Part shown: positions 1-8,583 of the stretch, piece by piece
Numbering within the stretch: position 1 is the stretch's first letter
Layout: each line of letters starts with the position of its first letter
The notes under the pieces: model-generated
What the model was told of the DNA's origin: nothing
Seen by the model: only the letters and a program-made list of their open reading frames with translations
The model's database searches: none
Source of the DNA: Marivivens donghaensis
GTDB taxonomy: Bacteria > Pseudomonadota > Alphaproteobacteria > Rhodobacterales > Rhodobacteraceae
Reading direction: 5' to 3'
DNA length: 64,000 nt
NCBI RefSeq assembly: GCF_011806565.1
Contig: NZ_JAATOP010000002.1
Coordinates: forward strand, 1-64,000
Position numbers and translations under genes: made by a program

Positions 1-195
1 CCTGCCTTGCCAGCCCCCCCGCGCTTTCTCGGTCGCTTCCTTCATCTCCCCCCCCTGCCCCGCCCACCCCGCCACTCCCCCGCCGACCCCTTTGCGCAGA
101 TCGGTCAGTTTTTGCAGGCGCCGCGCGAGGACGTGGCAGTAGATACCGGCGCCGAATGCACCGAGGGTGAGGAGAATATCAGCAATCAAATCCAT
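1..195 (-). CDS. DUF6468-like flagellar-locus protein (3' end cut off by window edge)
   Basis: A reading frame starts with ATG at 195, three bases past the fliL stop, and runs off the window after 65 codons. It begins with a hydrophobic segment (residues 1-22, starting MDLIADILLTLGAFGAGIY) followed by basic residues, so it is probably a single-pass membrane protein. A small membrane protein of this shape (DUF6468) commonly follows fliL in alphaproteobacterial flagellar operons; the family call rests on position and the N-terminus only. The last 30 visible residues are unusually rich in Gly and Trp, and the underlying DNA is strongly C-skewed on the plus strand, which may be sequence error near an assembly edge. 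Confidence 0.55.
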   Translation of the reverse strand, partial: MDLIADILLTLGAFGAGIYCHVLARRLQKLTDLRKGVGGGVAGWAGQGGEMKEATEKARGGWQGR

Positions 196-198
196 GAC

Positions 199-636
199 TT
201 AATCCAGTACAAATTCCATGATCAGCACGCTTTTGACGGCGCTTTCGCCAGTCACGAGTCGCGCACGGTGGAGGAGATGGGAACGCAGTTTTTCAAGGAT
301 CACAGGGTCTTCGAAGTCGGACGGCTGCACCGCCCTTAGGAAGCTGTTGAAGATGTCCACGATGCGAGGGGACAGCGACTCGACCTCCGCACGAGATCCG
401 GGCGTGACCTCAAGCTGGGCGGTGAAACGCAGGTGTTTGCCATCCGGCAAAGAGACGATCAGCGGGTCGACAGGCACGAAGGCCACCCCGATGCCATGGC
501 TTTGCGCGCCATGCCCGCCGCCGAATTCGGGCAGCATCCCCGCCGTGGCCGCATAGCCACCCGCACCGCCGATCAGCGCCAATACGGCACCGATTATCAG
601 CGGCTTTTTGTTCGACGACTGCGCGGTGTCAGGCAT
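199..636 (-). CDS. fliL: Flagellar basal body-associated protein FliL
   Basis: The 145-residue protein has a short cytoplasmic N-terminus, one membrane span at about residues 10-30, and a periplasmic FliL domain with the family pattern of a proline-rich entry, 'FTAQLEVTPGS' and a C-terminal 'ESAVKSVLIMEFVLD'. FliL surrounds the stator at the flagellar motor and supports torque. I chose the ATG at 636 because GGGAG lies just upstream; an in-frame extension to 780 would run into the divergent fliF start. The next gene follows after 3 bp, and fliF is divergent with a shared regulatory region that contains a CtrA-like box. Confidence 0.85.
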   Translation of the reverse strand: MPDTAQSSNKKPLIIGAVLALIGGAGGYAATAGMLPEFGGGHGAQSHGIGVAFVPVDPLIVSLPDGKHLRFTAQLEVTPGSRAEVESLSPRIVDIFNSFLRAVQPSDFEDPVILEKLRSHLLHRARLVTGESAVKSVLIMEFVLD

Positions 637-680
637 GGTCAGCTCCCTTCTGGATCGAAGCTGTTCTACGACAGCAGTCA

Positions 681-695
681 CTAACCGATTGTTAA
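681..695. promoter_or_regulatory. CtrA-like box (CTAA-N7-TTAA) between fliL and fliF
   Basis: The sequence CTAACCGATTGTTAA matches the CtrA consensus TTAA-N7-TTAA with one mismatch. It ends 44 nt before the fliF start and lies 45 nt before the fliL start, so it could serve both divergent genes. Two further boxes occur before flgE and motB at similar distances, which makes chance less likely. CtrA control of motility is established in several Rhodobacterales; binding here is inferred. Confidence 0.6.
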
Positions 696-738
696 GACTG
701 ATCTGCAAAATTCGCCTTGAACGAACCGGAGGCGAGCC

Positions 739-2196
739 GTGGACAGAATGTCGGCGATCAAAGAAAAACTGGGCGAACACCGCAAATGGGTGGCCATTGC
801 CACGGCCGGACTGGTGTTCCTGCTGATTCTCGCGATGGCGCGCGGTGTCGCACAGCCCGAGATGTCGGTACTCTATTCCGGCCTCGACGATGCTGCGGCG
901 GGCGAGGTCATCACTTCGCTAGAAACGCAGGGCACGCCCTACAATGTGCGCGGCGGGACGATCTACGTACCGAAAGCCGACCGCGATATGCTGCGGATGC
1001 GGCTCGCGGGTGAAGGGCTGCCGAAAGCGGGCACGCAGGGCTACGAACTGCTCGATACGCTGAACGGGTTTGCGACGACCTCGCAGATGTTCGACGTGGC
1101 CTATTGGCGCGCGAAAGAAGGCGAGCTGGCACGCACCATCGTCGCCATGCCGCAGGTCGAAGCCGCGCGGGTCCATATCTCTGTCGGTGAAGCGCGGCCC
1201 TTTGCGCAGGACGTTTCCGCCACCGCTGCGGTGACAGTCACGACTCGCGGCAGTGCGCTGAACGCGCGGCAAGTGCAGGCGCTGCGGTATCTGGTGTCCT
1301 CTGCCGTGCGGCAACTGTCGCCCGACGATGTGGCCATTATCGACGGGACCACGGGCTTGGTGTCGGGGCAGGATGATGCGCCCGCCTCTGATACGCAGGC
1401 GGACAATCTGCGGGCGAAGGTCCAACGGCTGCTCGACGCGCATCTCGGTTACGGCAACGCGGTGGTCGAACTGACGCTGGATACGGTGCTCGAGAGCGAA
1501 TCAATTACCGAGCGGCGGATCGACCCCGAAAGCCGCGTTGCGATCAGTAGTGATGTGCAGGAGACGATCACGTCGAGCCAAGATAGCGGAAATGCACAGG
1601 TCACGATTGCCTCCGACCTGCCTGACGGCGATGCGGGGCAGAACTCCAGCTCTGCCAGCGAAACGAACGAGACCCGTACGCTCACCAATTTCGAGCTGTC
1701 CGAAACCACTCGCGAAGTGATCCGCGCGCCCGGTGCGATCAAGCGGATGACGGTCGCGGTTCTGGTCAACAGCGCCGATCCAAGTGCGGAGGATATGGAG
1801 GCACTGGAGGCACTCGTCGCGTCCGCCGTGGGGTATGACGCTGGCCGCGGCGATGTGATCACACTCCGCGCCATGACATTCGAAGAGGTGCCCGAGGCAG
1901 GGACGCTGGTGAGTGAAACGTCCAGCGCATTCGATCCAATGCGGCTCGCGCAGATCGGTATTCTGTCCGTGGTTGCGCTGATATTGGGTCTATTTGTTGT
2001 GCGACCTGCCTTGGTCCAGAAGTCCTTGCCAGCACCCGCCCCTATCATTCCGCTCGCCCCGCCGCCCGAGGTCGATCTGGGCGACATTCCCGACGCGCCG
2101 GTCGACAAGCTGAAGCAGTTGATGGGGGAGAGGCATGACGAAAGCCTCAAGATGATCCAGCACTGGATCGAGCGCCCTGAGGGTGCCCGCACATGA
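739..2196 (+). CDS. fliF: Flagellar M-ring protein FliF
   Basis: FliF forms the MS-ring, the membrane platform of the flagellar motor and export apparatus. The 485-residue product has a first membrane span at about residues 17-36, the conserved ring-building region ('LYSGLDDAAAGEVI', 'GYELLDTLNGFATTSQMF', 'ARVHISVGEARPF'), a second span at about 403-424, and a cytoplasmic tail ending 'LKMIQHWIERPEG' that should bind FliG. It is shorter than the 550-560 residues of enteric FliF. The start is GTG at 739, preceded by GGAGG with 6-nt spacing; ATG at 748 is the alternative. It overlaps the next gene by 4 bp (ATGA), so translation is probably coupled. Confidence 0.92.
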   Translation: MDRMSAIKEKLGEHRKWVAIATAGLVFLLILAMARGVAQPEMSVLYSGLDDAAAGEVITSLETQGTPYNVRGGTIYVPKADRDMLRMRLAGEGLPKAGTQGYELLDTLNGFATTSQMFDVAYWRAKEGELARTIVAMPQVEAARVHISVGEARPFAQDVSATAAVTVTTRGSALNARQVQALRYLVSSAVRQLSPDDVAIIDGTTGLVSGQDDAPASDTQADNLRAKVQRLLDAHLGYGNAVVELTLDTVLESESITERRIDPESRVAISSDVQETITSSQDSGNAQVTIASDLPDGDAGQNSSSASETNETRTLTNFELSETTREVIRAPGAIKRMTVAVLVNSADPSAEDMEALEALVASAVGYDAGRGDVITLRAMTFEEVPEAGTLVSETSSAFDPMRLAQIGILSVVALILGLFVVRPALVQKSLPAPAPIIPLAPPPEVDLGDIPDAPVDKLKQLMGERHDESLKMIQHWIERPEGART

Positions 2197-2753
2197 CGCT
2201 TTCGGCCCTCCTCCGTGATTTCGACCCCGCCGCGCCGGAAACGCCCCAGCAGCCCAGCGCCGATTTTCAGACGGGATTCGAGGCGGGATACGCGGCAGCG
2301 CAGGCCGAAGCGGAGCGCAAGCAGAACCGCCTGAACGACGACTTGGTGATCGCGCTGTCCGACCTCGGTTTCGGCTACAACGAAGCACGCCGGCACATCG
2401 TACGGTCGCTCGCGCCGTTCATGGACGCACTTATCGGGCAGATGATACCCGCGATGCTGGGCAAGGCGTTCGCGGCGCACGTCGTGTCCGCCCTGCTTGA
2501 CCCAGCCGACGTGGCCATCAGCGCAGCCATTCCTGTGATGGTGCACCCCGAAAACGTGGAGCGGCTGGCCGCATTCGCCGCGAACGCGCCGCTGCCGCTC
2601 GAAATTCGCGCGGACCCGCAGCTTGGCCCGAATGAGGCGCGCTGGATCGTGAACGATCAACTGACCGCTTTCGACCTCACCCCGCTTGCGGAGTGCGTCA
2701 CCAATTCAATCGCGACAATTTTCGACGAAAACGAAAGGAAAGCTCATGGCTGA
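2193..2753 (+). CDS. FliH-like flagellar assembly protein
   Basis: The 186-residue soluble protein has an Ala/Glu/Gln-rich, probably helical N-terminal part ('GFEAGYAAAQAEAERKQN', residues about 27-45) and a compact C-terminal domain, the layout of FliH/SctL stator proteins that regulate the export ATPase FliI. Its place between fliF and fliN in a row of overlapping genes supports this. Sequence identity to classical FliH is not evident by eye, so the family call is mainly from size, composition and position. It overlaps fliF by 4 bp and fliN by 8 bp. Confidence 0.6.
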   Translation: MTLSALLRDFDPAAPETPQQPSADFQTGFEAGYAAAQAEAERKQNRLNDDLVIALSDLGFGYNEARRHIVRSLAPFMDALIGQMIPAMLGKAFAAHVVSALLDPADVAISAAIPVMVHPENVERLAAFAANAPLPLEIRADPQLGPNEARWIVNDQLTAFDLTPLAECVTNSIATIFDENERKAHG

Positions 2754-3021
2754 GCCACTATTTACCGACCACCCCCTCCGCTCCGTTCCGCTGGAGATCA
2801 CCGTATCTGTCGGCCACGCCCGCCCCAAGGTCAGCGAATTGCTGCGGCTGGCAGAGAATGACGTGCTGGCGCTCGATCGCCGCTTGGACGACCCTGTCGA
2901 GCTCTATATCGGCGAGCGGCTGATTGCGCGCGGCGAACTACATCAGCTCGAAGGCGGAGAGGCCGGCCAGCTTGGCGTGCGCCTGACCGAGGTCGCGCAA
3001 ATGGACGGTCATCAGGCATGA
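2746..3021 (+). CDS. fliN: Flagellar motor switch protein FliN
   Basis: The 91-residue protein is a single SpoA (surface presentation of antigens) domain: 'RSVPLEITVSVGHARPKVSE' at about residues 11-30 and 'LDDPVELYIGERLIARGEL' at about 48-66 are typical of FliN. FliN builds the lower C-ring of the switch and docks export components. ATG at 2746 is chosen over an in-frame upstream start at 2686 because AAAGGA lies before it and the FliN domain begins right after. The start lies inside the upstream gene's end and the stop overlaps the fliP start by 4 bp. Confidence 0.88.
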   Translation: MAEPLFTDHPLRSVPLEITVSVGHARPKVSELLRLAENDVLALDRRLDDPVELYIGERLIARGELHQLEGGEAGQLGVRLTEVAQMDGHQA

Positions 3022-3728
3022 AGTGGGTCTGGGGCGCGCTGCTGGTCCTGATCGCGGTTCCCGCGCAGGCCCAAGGGCTAGAGGACCTCGGCGCGTCGAT
3101 CTCCTCCCAGACGCTCCAACTGATCGCGCTGCTCACGGTTCTCAGCCTCGCGCCGGGAATTGCGGTGATGATCACCTGTTTTCCGTTCATCGTGACGGTG
3201 TTGTCGATCCTCCGCCAAGCGATCGGCTTGCAGCAGGCCCCGCCCAACATGCTGATCATCAGCTTGGCGCTGTTTTTGACCTACTACGTCATGGAGCCCG
3301 TATTCGCTGCGGCGTGGAGCGCAGGTATCGCAGACATCATTGACGGCACAGTCCCGCTGGAACAGGGTCTAAATCTGGCCTCAGGGCCTTTCCGCACGTT
3401 CATGATCGGCCGCCTTGATCCGGATACGTTTTTCGCCCTCGCCGATCTGCGATCGGACGTGCCGACAAGCGTCACTCCGGACACCGCACCGTTTTCCGTC
3501 ATCGTTCCGTCCTTCATGCTGAGTGAGATCGCACGCGCGTTTCAGATCGGGTTTCTGGTGTTCCTCCCCTTCCTCATCATCGACCTCGTCGTGTCGGCGG
3601 TTCTGATGTCGATGGGCATGATGATGGTGCCACCCGCGATGGTGTCGCTACCGTTTAAACTGGCGTTTTTCGTGGTGGCAGACGGCTGGAGCCTCATCGC
3701 CGGGAGCCTCGTGCGCAGCTATTTCTAG
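3018..3728 (+). CDS. fliP: Flagellar export apparatus protein FliP
   Basis: FliP is a core membrane subunit of the flagellar type III export gate. The 236-residue product has a cleavable signal sequence (residues 1-18, ending AQA), then the hallmarks 'LAPGIAVMITCFPFIVTVLS' and 'AFQIGFLVFLPFLIIDLVV', with about four membrane spans. Length agrees with the 245 residues of enteric FliP. It is the last gene of the plus-strand run and its stop overlaps that of convergent flgI by 4 bp, leaving no room for an intrinsic terminator. Confidence 0.95.
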   Translation: MKWVWGALLVLIAVPAQAQGLEDLGASISSQTLQLIALLTVLSLAPGIAVMITCFPFIVTVLSILRQAIGLQQAPPNMLIISLALFLTYYVMEPVFAAAWSAGIADIIDGTVPLEQGLNLASGPFRTFMIGRLDPDTFFALADLRSDVPTSVTPDTAPFSVIVPSFMLSEIARAFQIGFLVFLPFLIIDLVVSAVLMSMGMMMVPPAMVSLPFKLAFFVVADGWSLIAGSLVRSYF

Positions 3729-4822
3729 CGGATCACGAACTCGGCGTGCAGCGCGCCAGCTGCTTTGATGCTTTTCAGGATATCGATCATGTCGTGGGTC
3801 GCAACGCCCAGCGCGTTGAGGCCGGCGACGACTTCTGACAGGTTTGTGCCGCCCGCGACTTCGGCAAGGCCAGTGCCTGTTTCTTCGATCGAGGCATTGG
3901 TGCGCGGCAGCGTCACGGTTTCTCCGGGCGCAAAGGGGTTCGGCTGGGACACCACCGGCGTTTCTTCAATGCGGAGGGTCAGGTTGCCTTGGCTCACCGC
4001 GACGCGGCTGATGCGGACGTCTTCACCCATCACAATCGTGCCGGAGCGCTGATCGACGACCACGCGCGCGCGTTGTTCGGGTTCGACAAGGATGTTCTCG
4101 ATGCGGCTCATGGCGTGCGCGGGCGAATGCGCGTGGGTCGCGTCGATGTCGATATAGACCGTACCCGCGTCGAGCATGACTGCAACGGGGCTATTGAAAC
4201 TCTGGTTGATCGCAGTCTCGATCCGTCCCGCCGTGGTGAAATCGGGGGTACGCAGTGCCAGTCGCATTTCGGTCAGGCCCGCGAAATTGAAATCGACCTC
4301 GCGTTCGACGATGGCACCGGCAGGGATGACGCCAGAAGTTGGAACGCCTTGGGTCACGCTCGCCGCGTCCCCTTCGACCGTGATGCCGCCCGCGATGATG
4401 GTCCCTTGCGCCACGGCATAAATGAACCCGTCGGCGGCGTTCAGCGGCGTCATGATCAATGTGCCGCCCATGAGGCTACGAGCATCGCCAATCGCCGAAA
4501 CAGTAACGTCAATCGGGCTGCCCGCGCGAGAAAACGGCGGCAGGCTGGCGGTCACCAGCACGGCGGCGACATTGCGCGGGCGGAACTGCTCACCGGTCAC
4601 GTTGACGCCGAGCCGTTCGAGGGTGGAGGCCATAATTTCTTCCGTGAACGGAGAATTTCGCAGGCCATCGCCCGTTCCGTTCAAGCCGACCACGAGGCCG
4701 TAACCAACGAGTTCGTTGCTACGCACACCGTCGAATTCCACGAGATCCTTGAGCCGCACGGGGCTCGCGTGGGCATGTGGAGCAGCGATCACCAGGGCTA
4801 CTGCGATGAAGAGCGCACGCAT
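3725..4822 (-). CDS. flgI: Flagellar P-ring protein FlgI
   Basis: FlgI forms the periplasmic P-ring, a bushing for the rod. The 365-residue precursor has a signal peptide (residues 1-19, ending AHA-S) and family signatures 'NELVGYGLVVGLNGTGD', 'VAAVLVTASLPPFSRAGS', 'MGGTLIMTPL' and 'GTIVMGEDVRISRVAVSQGN'. It starts within the flgL stop (TGATG), so the two are translationally coupled. It is the last gene of the minus-strand motB-flgE-flgK-flgL-flgI run. Confidence 0.95.
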   Translation of the reverse strand: MRALFIAVALVIAAPHAHASPVRLKDLVEFDGVRSNELVGYGLVVGLNGTGDGLRNSPFTEEIMASTLERLGVNVTGEQFRPRNVAAVLVTASLPPFSRAGSPIDVTVSAIGDARSLMGGTLIMTPLNAADGFIYAVAQGTIIAGGITVEGDAASVTQGVPTSGVIPAGAIVEREVDFNFAGLTEMRLALRTPDFTTAGRIETAINQSFNSPVAVMLDAGTVYIDIDATHAHSPAHAMSRIENILVEPEQRARVVVDQRSGTIVMGEDVRISRVAVSQGNLTLRIEETPVVSQPNPFAPGETVTLPRTNASIEETGTGLAEVAGGTNLSEVVAGLNALGVATHDMIDILKSIKAAGALHAEFVIR

Positions 4823-5814
4823 CAGATGAACCTCGACAATGTCAGACCGGCGAGGCGCGCGGTCAGGGTGTAATGCATTTCCAGCCTCGTTTGCAGGTCG
4901 GTGAGTTTTGTGGCGGTCTCGAACGGGTCGACACTGACGATATCGTTGCGCGCGATGGTCAGGCTGGCGCGCTGGGCTTCGAGGAAGGCGATGGACTGGC
5001 TAGTGCGCTCTTCGGCGAGGCCGGTTTGCCCCCTCAGCGCCGCGAGTCCGCTCCCCGCATCGAGCAAGGTCGCGCCGCCTGATTGCATCAACGATGCGGT
5101 GCCCGCGTGATCGAACCCCAGTTCAGGTGCGAGCGCGCCGAGCAGCGCGCCCTTGAGCATATCCTTGATCCCTTGGTCGTCGGCACGGGCGGAGATGGTC
5201 ACCTCGACACCCGCGTCGACCTTGCGCGTGGTATGCGGGCCGGTAGCGCCGAGGTACACGGCGGCGAACCCCGCAGGGTCGTCAAACCAGGCATCCAGCG
5301 CGGCGATAGCGCCTGCCGGATTGATCGCAACGGAAATCGCGAGTTTTGCACTTTCGATTATTGTCGCAGGGTCCTCAAACGCCGCGCCCTGAGCGGTTCC
5401 GGCGAACAGCGACTGTCCCGAGAACTGGGTGTTCAGAGTGTTCACAATTGACCCGAACGCGGCCTTTGCGTGGTCCGCGGCGAGTGTCACGTCCTGCGCG
5501 GTCGAGTTCGCATTGATGGCGATCAGCGACACGGCGACTGTACTGCGTTCGGCCTCCAGATGCTCCAAGGCGGTCTGGACCGTTGACAGGAACTGGCCAG
5601 TCTGCTGGGCACCCGACGCGTATGCCTCCGATATCTTCAGCAGGCTGTTGATTGCCACAAGCTCGGGCGCGGTGTTCCCAGCCTTTCGGGCGACATCCCG
5701 CGCCTCGCCAGTCGTGATCTCCTGCGTCAGGACGTTCATTTCCTGCCGCATCAACGTGTTATGGCGCTGGCTAACAAAGGAGCGGGCAAGGTCACCAATG
5801 GAGTTCATGATCAT
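4822..5814 (-). CDS. flgL: Flagellar hook-associated protein 3 (FlgL-type)
   Basis: The 330-residue protein has a flagellin-like N-terminus ('SFVSQRHNTLMRQEMNVL'), a variable centre and a helical C-terminus ('LTDLQTRLEMHYTLTARLAGL'), consistent with FlgL, the junction protein between hook and filament. The N-terminus departs from classic flagellin, so assignment leans partly on its place directly after flgK. ATG at 5814 overlaps the flgK stop (ATGA); an ATG at 5808 is equally possible. Confidence 0.82.
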   Translation of the reverse strand: MIMNSIGDLARSFVSQRHNTLMRQEMNVLTQEITTGEARDVARKAGNTAPELVAINSLLKISEAYASGAQQTGQFLSTVQTALEHLEAERSTVAVSLIAINANSTAQDVTLAADHAKAAFGSIVNTLNTQFSGQSLFAGTAQGAAFEDPATIIESAKLAISVAINPAGAIAALDAWFDDPAGFAAVYLGATGPHTTRKVDAGVEVTISARADDQGIKDMLKGALLGALAPELGFDHAGTASLMQSGGATLLDAGSGLAALRGQTGLAEERTSQSIAFLEAQRASLTIARNDIVSVDPFETATKLTDLQTRLEMHYTLTARLAGLTLSRFI

Positions 5815-7214
5815 ATCTCCAGCAGGCGCGCGAACATTTCATCAATGATCCCGATGACCTTCGCATTCGCGGCGTACGATTTTTCGATCTGCAAAAGCGC
5901 CTGAATTTCGGCATCGGTATCGACGCCATTCGCGAGCTCGGCCTCTTTCAGCGCGGTCTGGGTGGCGACGGTAAAGGTCGCGGTGTCTTCTGCCCTCAGC
6001 CGCGCGGTCGAGGCGCTCGTGATAAAGTCCGCTGCAAGTCCGGCTGCGGATTGTGGGCTACTGCCCGCCAGCGACACCGGCTCATCCAGCGCCTCGATCC
6101 ACGCGTCGATCTGGGTGTTGTCGCCAGCAGGTCCGGCGGTTGCGGCAGCGATGCCATCACGGAGGCGCCAGGGCTCTGCTGATAGGGCATTATTCACGCT
6201 GATCCGGCTCGCCAGTCCGATAGTGTCGGTCGGATCGAGCGGCCCGCCGTTGTCCGTCAAAATCGACGGTTGACCGGTCGCGATCGAGGGATCAGCCGCT
6301 GCGAACCGGTCGATCAGATCAGCTGCCAATGCGTCGAGGTCGGCCTGCGCTTGCACCAGCGTTTCGTCCCGCATTTTGAGCTGCGTCCCCAGCGCTCCAT
6401 CACCTAACCGGCTACCGATATCGCGCTCATTGATGGTGAGGCCTGACAGAGCGCCGGACGCCAGCGTCATGTCGGCGGCGATAGTCGAGGTTTTGGTAAA
6501 CGACACCTCGCGCGCCTTGCCATCAAGCAGCGAGGTCCCGCTTGGCATCATCAGGGCGACCTGCCCACCGTCGCGGCTGAGTTGGCGGATCGGCACGATT
6601 TCGGCAATCTGGTCGATGACCTGCTGGCGTTGATCCTGAAGGGCGGTCGTGTCGCCGCCGCGGCTTTGCGCGCGGGTGATCGAACCGTTCAGATCCTCGA
6701 CCTGTTTCAGCGCGATATTCAGCCGCTCGACCGCGTCGCCAATGGCATGGTCAGCGCTTGATCTGAGCGCCTGAATACCAGCCGACTGCGTGTGAAAAGT
6801 GGCGGTGAGGTCAGAAAGGCTCTGCACCACGGCACCGATCTGTAGCTCGGACGAAGGGTCCGCGCTCGCGGCGATGAATTTCGTCTCTAAATCAGCCAAC
6901 TTCGCTGAAATAGAGGTTTCGCTGTCGATGCCGCCGATCACCATTTCGAGCCGCTTCAGAGCCTCATGACTGACCTGTGCGCCCGCTGCGTCGGTGTCAG
7001 CGCTGCGCCGATCGGCCAGCAACGCCTCGTCCACCGTTCGCGTCACGCCAGCCGCCCGAACGCCGCCGCGCACGACATCCGAAGCCACCGCCAGATCGCG
7101 TTTTGCGTAACCGGGCGTGGCGGCGTTGGCGATGTTGCCAGAACTGACCTCGGCCCGTTTGGCCGAGATCGTAATGCCCGACAGCGCGTTATTCAGCGAA
7201 TGGGTGAGGCTCAT
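5811..7214 (-). CDS. flgK: Flagellar hook-associated protein 1 (FlgK)
   Basis: FlgK is the first junction protein between hook and filament. The 467-residue product carries the rod/hook N-terminal motif 'SSGNIANAATPGYAKRDLAV' (about residues 24-43) and the C-terminal 'ELANGVDTDAEIQALLQIEK...AKVIGIIDEMF' that pairs with it in the axial coiled coil. It is about 80 residues shorter than the enteric protein, the loss lying in the variable middle. It starts 3 bp after flgE and overlaps flgL by 4 bp. Confidence 0.9.
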   Translation of the reverse strand: MSLTHSLNNALSGITISAKRAEVSSGNIANAATPGYAKRDLAVASDVVRGGVRAAGVTRTVDEALLADRRSADTDAAGAQVSHEALKRLEMVIGGIDSETSISAKLADLETKFIAASADPSSELQIGAVVQSLSDLTATFHTQSAGIQALRSSADHAIGDAVERLNIALKQVEDLNGSITRAQSRGGDTTALQDQRQQVIDQIAEIVPIRQLSRDGGQVALMMPSGTSLLDGKAREVSFTKTSTIAADMTLASGALSGLTINERDIGSRLGDGALGTQLKMRDETLVQAQADLDALAADLIDRFAAADPSIATGQPSILTDNGGPLDPTDTIGLASRISVNNALSAEPWRLRDGIAAATAGPAGDNTQIDAWIEALDEPVSLAGSSPQSAAGLAADFITSASTARLRAEDTATFTVATQTALKEAELANGVDTDAEIQALLQIEKSYAANAKVIGIIDEMFARLLEI

Positions 7215-7217
7215 GGC

Positions 7218-8519
7218 TTAGCGCTTGATATTGGTGGTTTCCTGCAACATTTCGTCCACTGTCTGGATAACCTTGGCATTGGACGAATAGGCGCGCTGGG
7301 TCTGGATCAGCTCGGTCAACTCACCTGCCACATCGGTCGTCGATTCCTCGCGCGCGTAGCTAACAACATCCCCAGTCCCGCCGTCGCCCGCATCCCATAG
7401 GAAGAACGAACCGCTGTCGGGGGTCATCTGGTAGCTTTGATAATCAAGCGATTCCAATCCGTTGACGTTCGTCACATCCACCAGCGGGATCTGATAGATG
7501 ACACGCGTGATACCGATGTCGAAGGACGCGCTGACGTAGCCGTTCGAGTCGACGGAAATGGAGGTCATGTTGCCCACCGGCGTGCCGTTTTTGTCGACGG
7601 ACACGGGTTTGAAGGCATCGGAAAGCTGGGTCAGGCCAGCGCCGGAGCCGATGAGGCCAAGGTTGATATCCATCGGGCCGCCGTCGACGTTGACAGTGAT
7701 ATATCCATTCGTCGGGTCATAAGCGCCGCCGGAGACACCTGTCACACTGCTAAGCGTACCGCCAAGGCCGCGCGTGTCGTCGAAGGTCAGGTCGTATTCG
7801 CCGATTACCGCTCCCCCCAACGCGCTATCATGCACAACCATGCGCCACGCGTTCGAAGAGCCGCTGGCGGGGACGTTTGGGACGAATTGGATGTTCAGCG
7901 TCTCCGACTTGCCGAGGTTGTCGAAATATTCGACCGAGAGCTCCTCCATCGCGCCATCGGACATATAGTTAGTTGAAGTCGCGGGTAGGTTCAGCGCGAG
8001 GTCGATATAGGTCGTGGCTTCGCCTGCGAACTGGTTGGAGTTGATGCGCACGGCTTCCAGCCCGTCGGCGGTATCGCGTGGATAGGTCGGGATCGTGCCG
8101 TCGGCGCTCGCTGGCCATCCCATGAGCACGAGGCCGGAACTGGTCGTCAGGAAGCCGCGATCATCGGTGCGGAAAGACCCCGTGGTCGTCAGCATCATCG
8201 GGTGATCGCCGTTTTCCACGTTCAACGCAGCGGCGGGAGAGACGGGCAACATACCGCGCCCACGCACCGCGAGGTCGGTGGCATTTGCGGTGGACACCAG
8301 TGAGCCACTCTCGTCGATCAGCCGCATATTTGTGGTGCGCACGCCGCCGGCAGTGTAACTACCCGCGCCGCTGTCGATGACCATCGAATGAAAGTCGGTC
8401 ACCGCCCGCTTGTATCCGTAAGTCGATGAATTCGCGATGTTATCCGAGATGGCGGCGAGGCGGGTCGCGTTGGCCGCCAGACCGGCGACAGAGGCATTGA
8501 GCGAGGATGAAATGGTCAT
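7218..8519 (-). CDS. flgE: Flagellar hook protein FlgE
   Basis: FlgE is the hook subunit. The 433-residue product begins with the axial motif 'AISDNIANSSTYGYKRAVTD' (about residues 23-42), has a hook D-region ('SVEYFDNLGKSETLNIQFVP' about 201-220), and ends with the matching coil 'ELTELIQTQRAYSSNAKVIQ'. An AAAGGG ribosome site precedes the ATG. A CtrA-like box lies 50 nt upstream, so flgE may have its own promoter in addition to read-through from motB. flgK follows after 3 bp. Confidence 0.92.
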   Translation of the reverse strand: MTISSSLNASVAGLAANATRLAAISDNIANSSTYGYKRAVTDFHSMVIDSGAGSYTAGGVRTTNMRLIDESGSLVSTANATDLAVRGRGMLPVSPAAALNVENGDHPMMLTTTGSFRTDDRGFLTTSSGLVLMGWPASADGTIPTYPRDTADGLEAVRINSNQFAGEATTYIDLALNLPATSTNYMSDGAMEELSVEYFDNLGKSETLNIQFVPNVPASGSSNAWRMVVHDSALGGAVIGEYDLTFDDTRGLGGTLSSVTGVSGGAYDPTNGYITVNVDGGPMDINLGLIGSGAGLTQLSDAFKPVSVDKNGTPVGNMTSISVDSNGYVSASFDIGITRVIYQIPLVDVTNVNGLESLDYQSYQMTPDSGSFFLWDAGDGGTGDVVSYAREESTTDVAGELTELIQTQRAYSSNAKVIQTVDEMLQETTNIKR

Positions 8520-8568
8520 GCGGGCCCTTTCTGGATCGGCAATTTTTCCAGAGCCTACGGGTACAAAC

Positions 8569-8583
8569 TTAACACCACCCTAA
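8569..8583. promoter_or_regulatory. CtrA-like box (TTAA-N7-CTAA) before flgE
   Basis: TTAACACCACCCTAA fits the CtrA consensus TTAA-N7-TTAA with one mismatch. It lies 50 nt upstream of the flgE ATG and overlaps the motB stop codon (8580-8582). The spacing matches the boxes before motB (51 nt) and fliF (44 nt). Confidence 0.55.
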
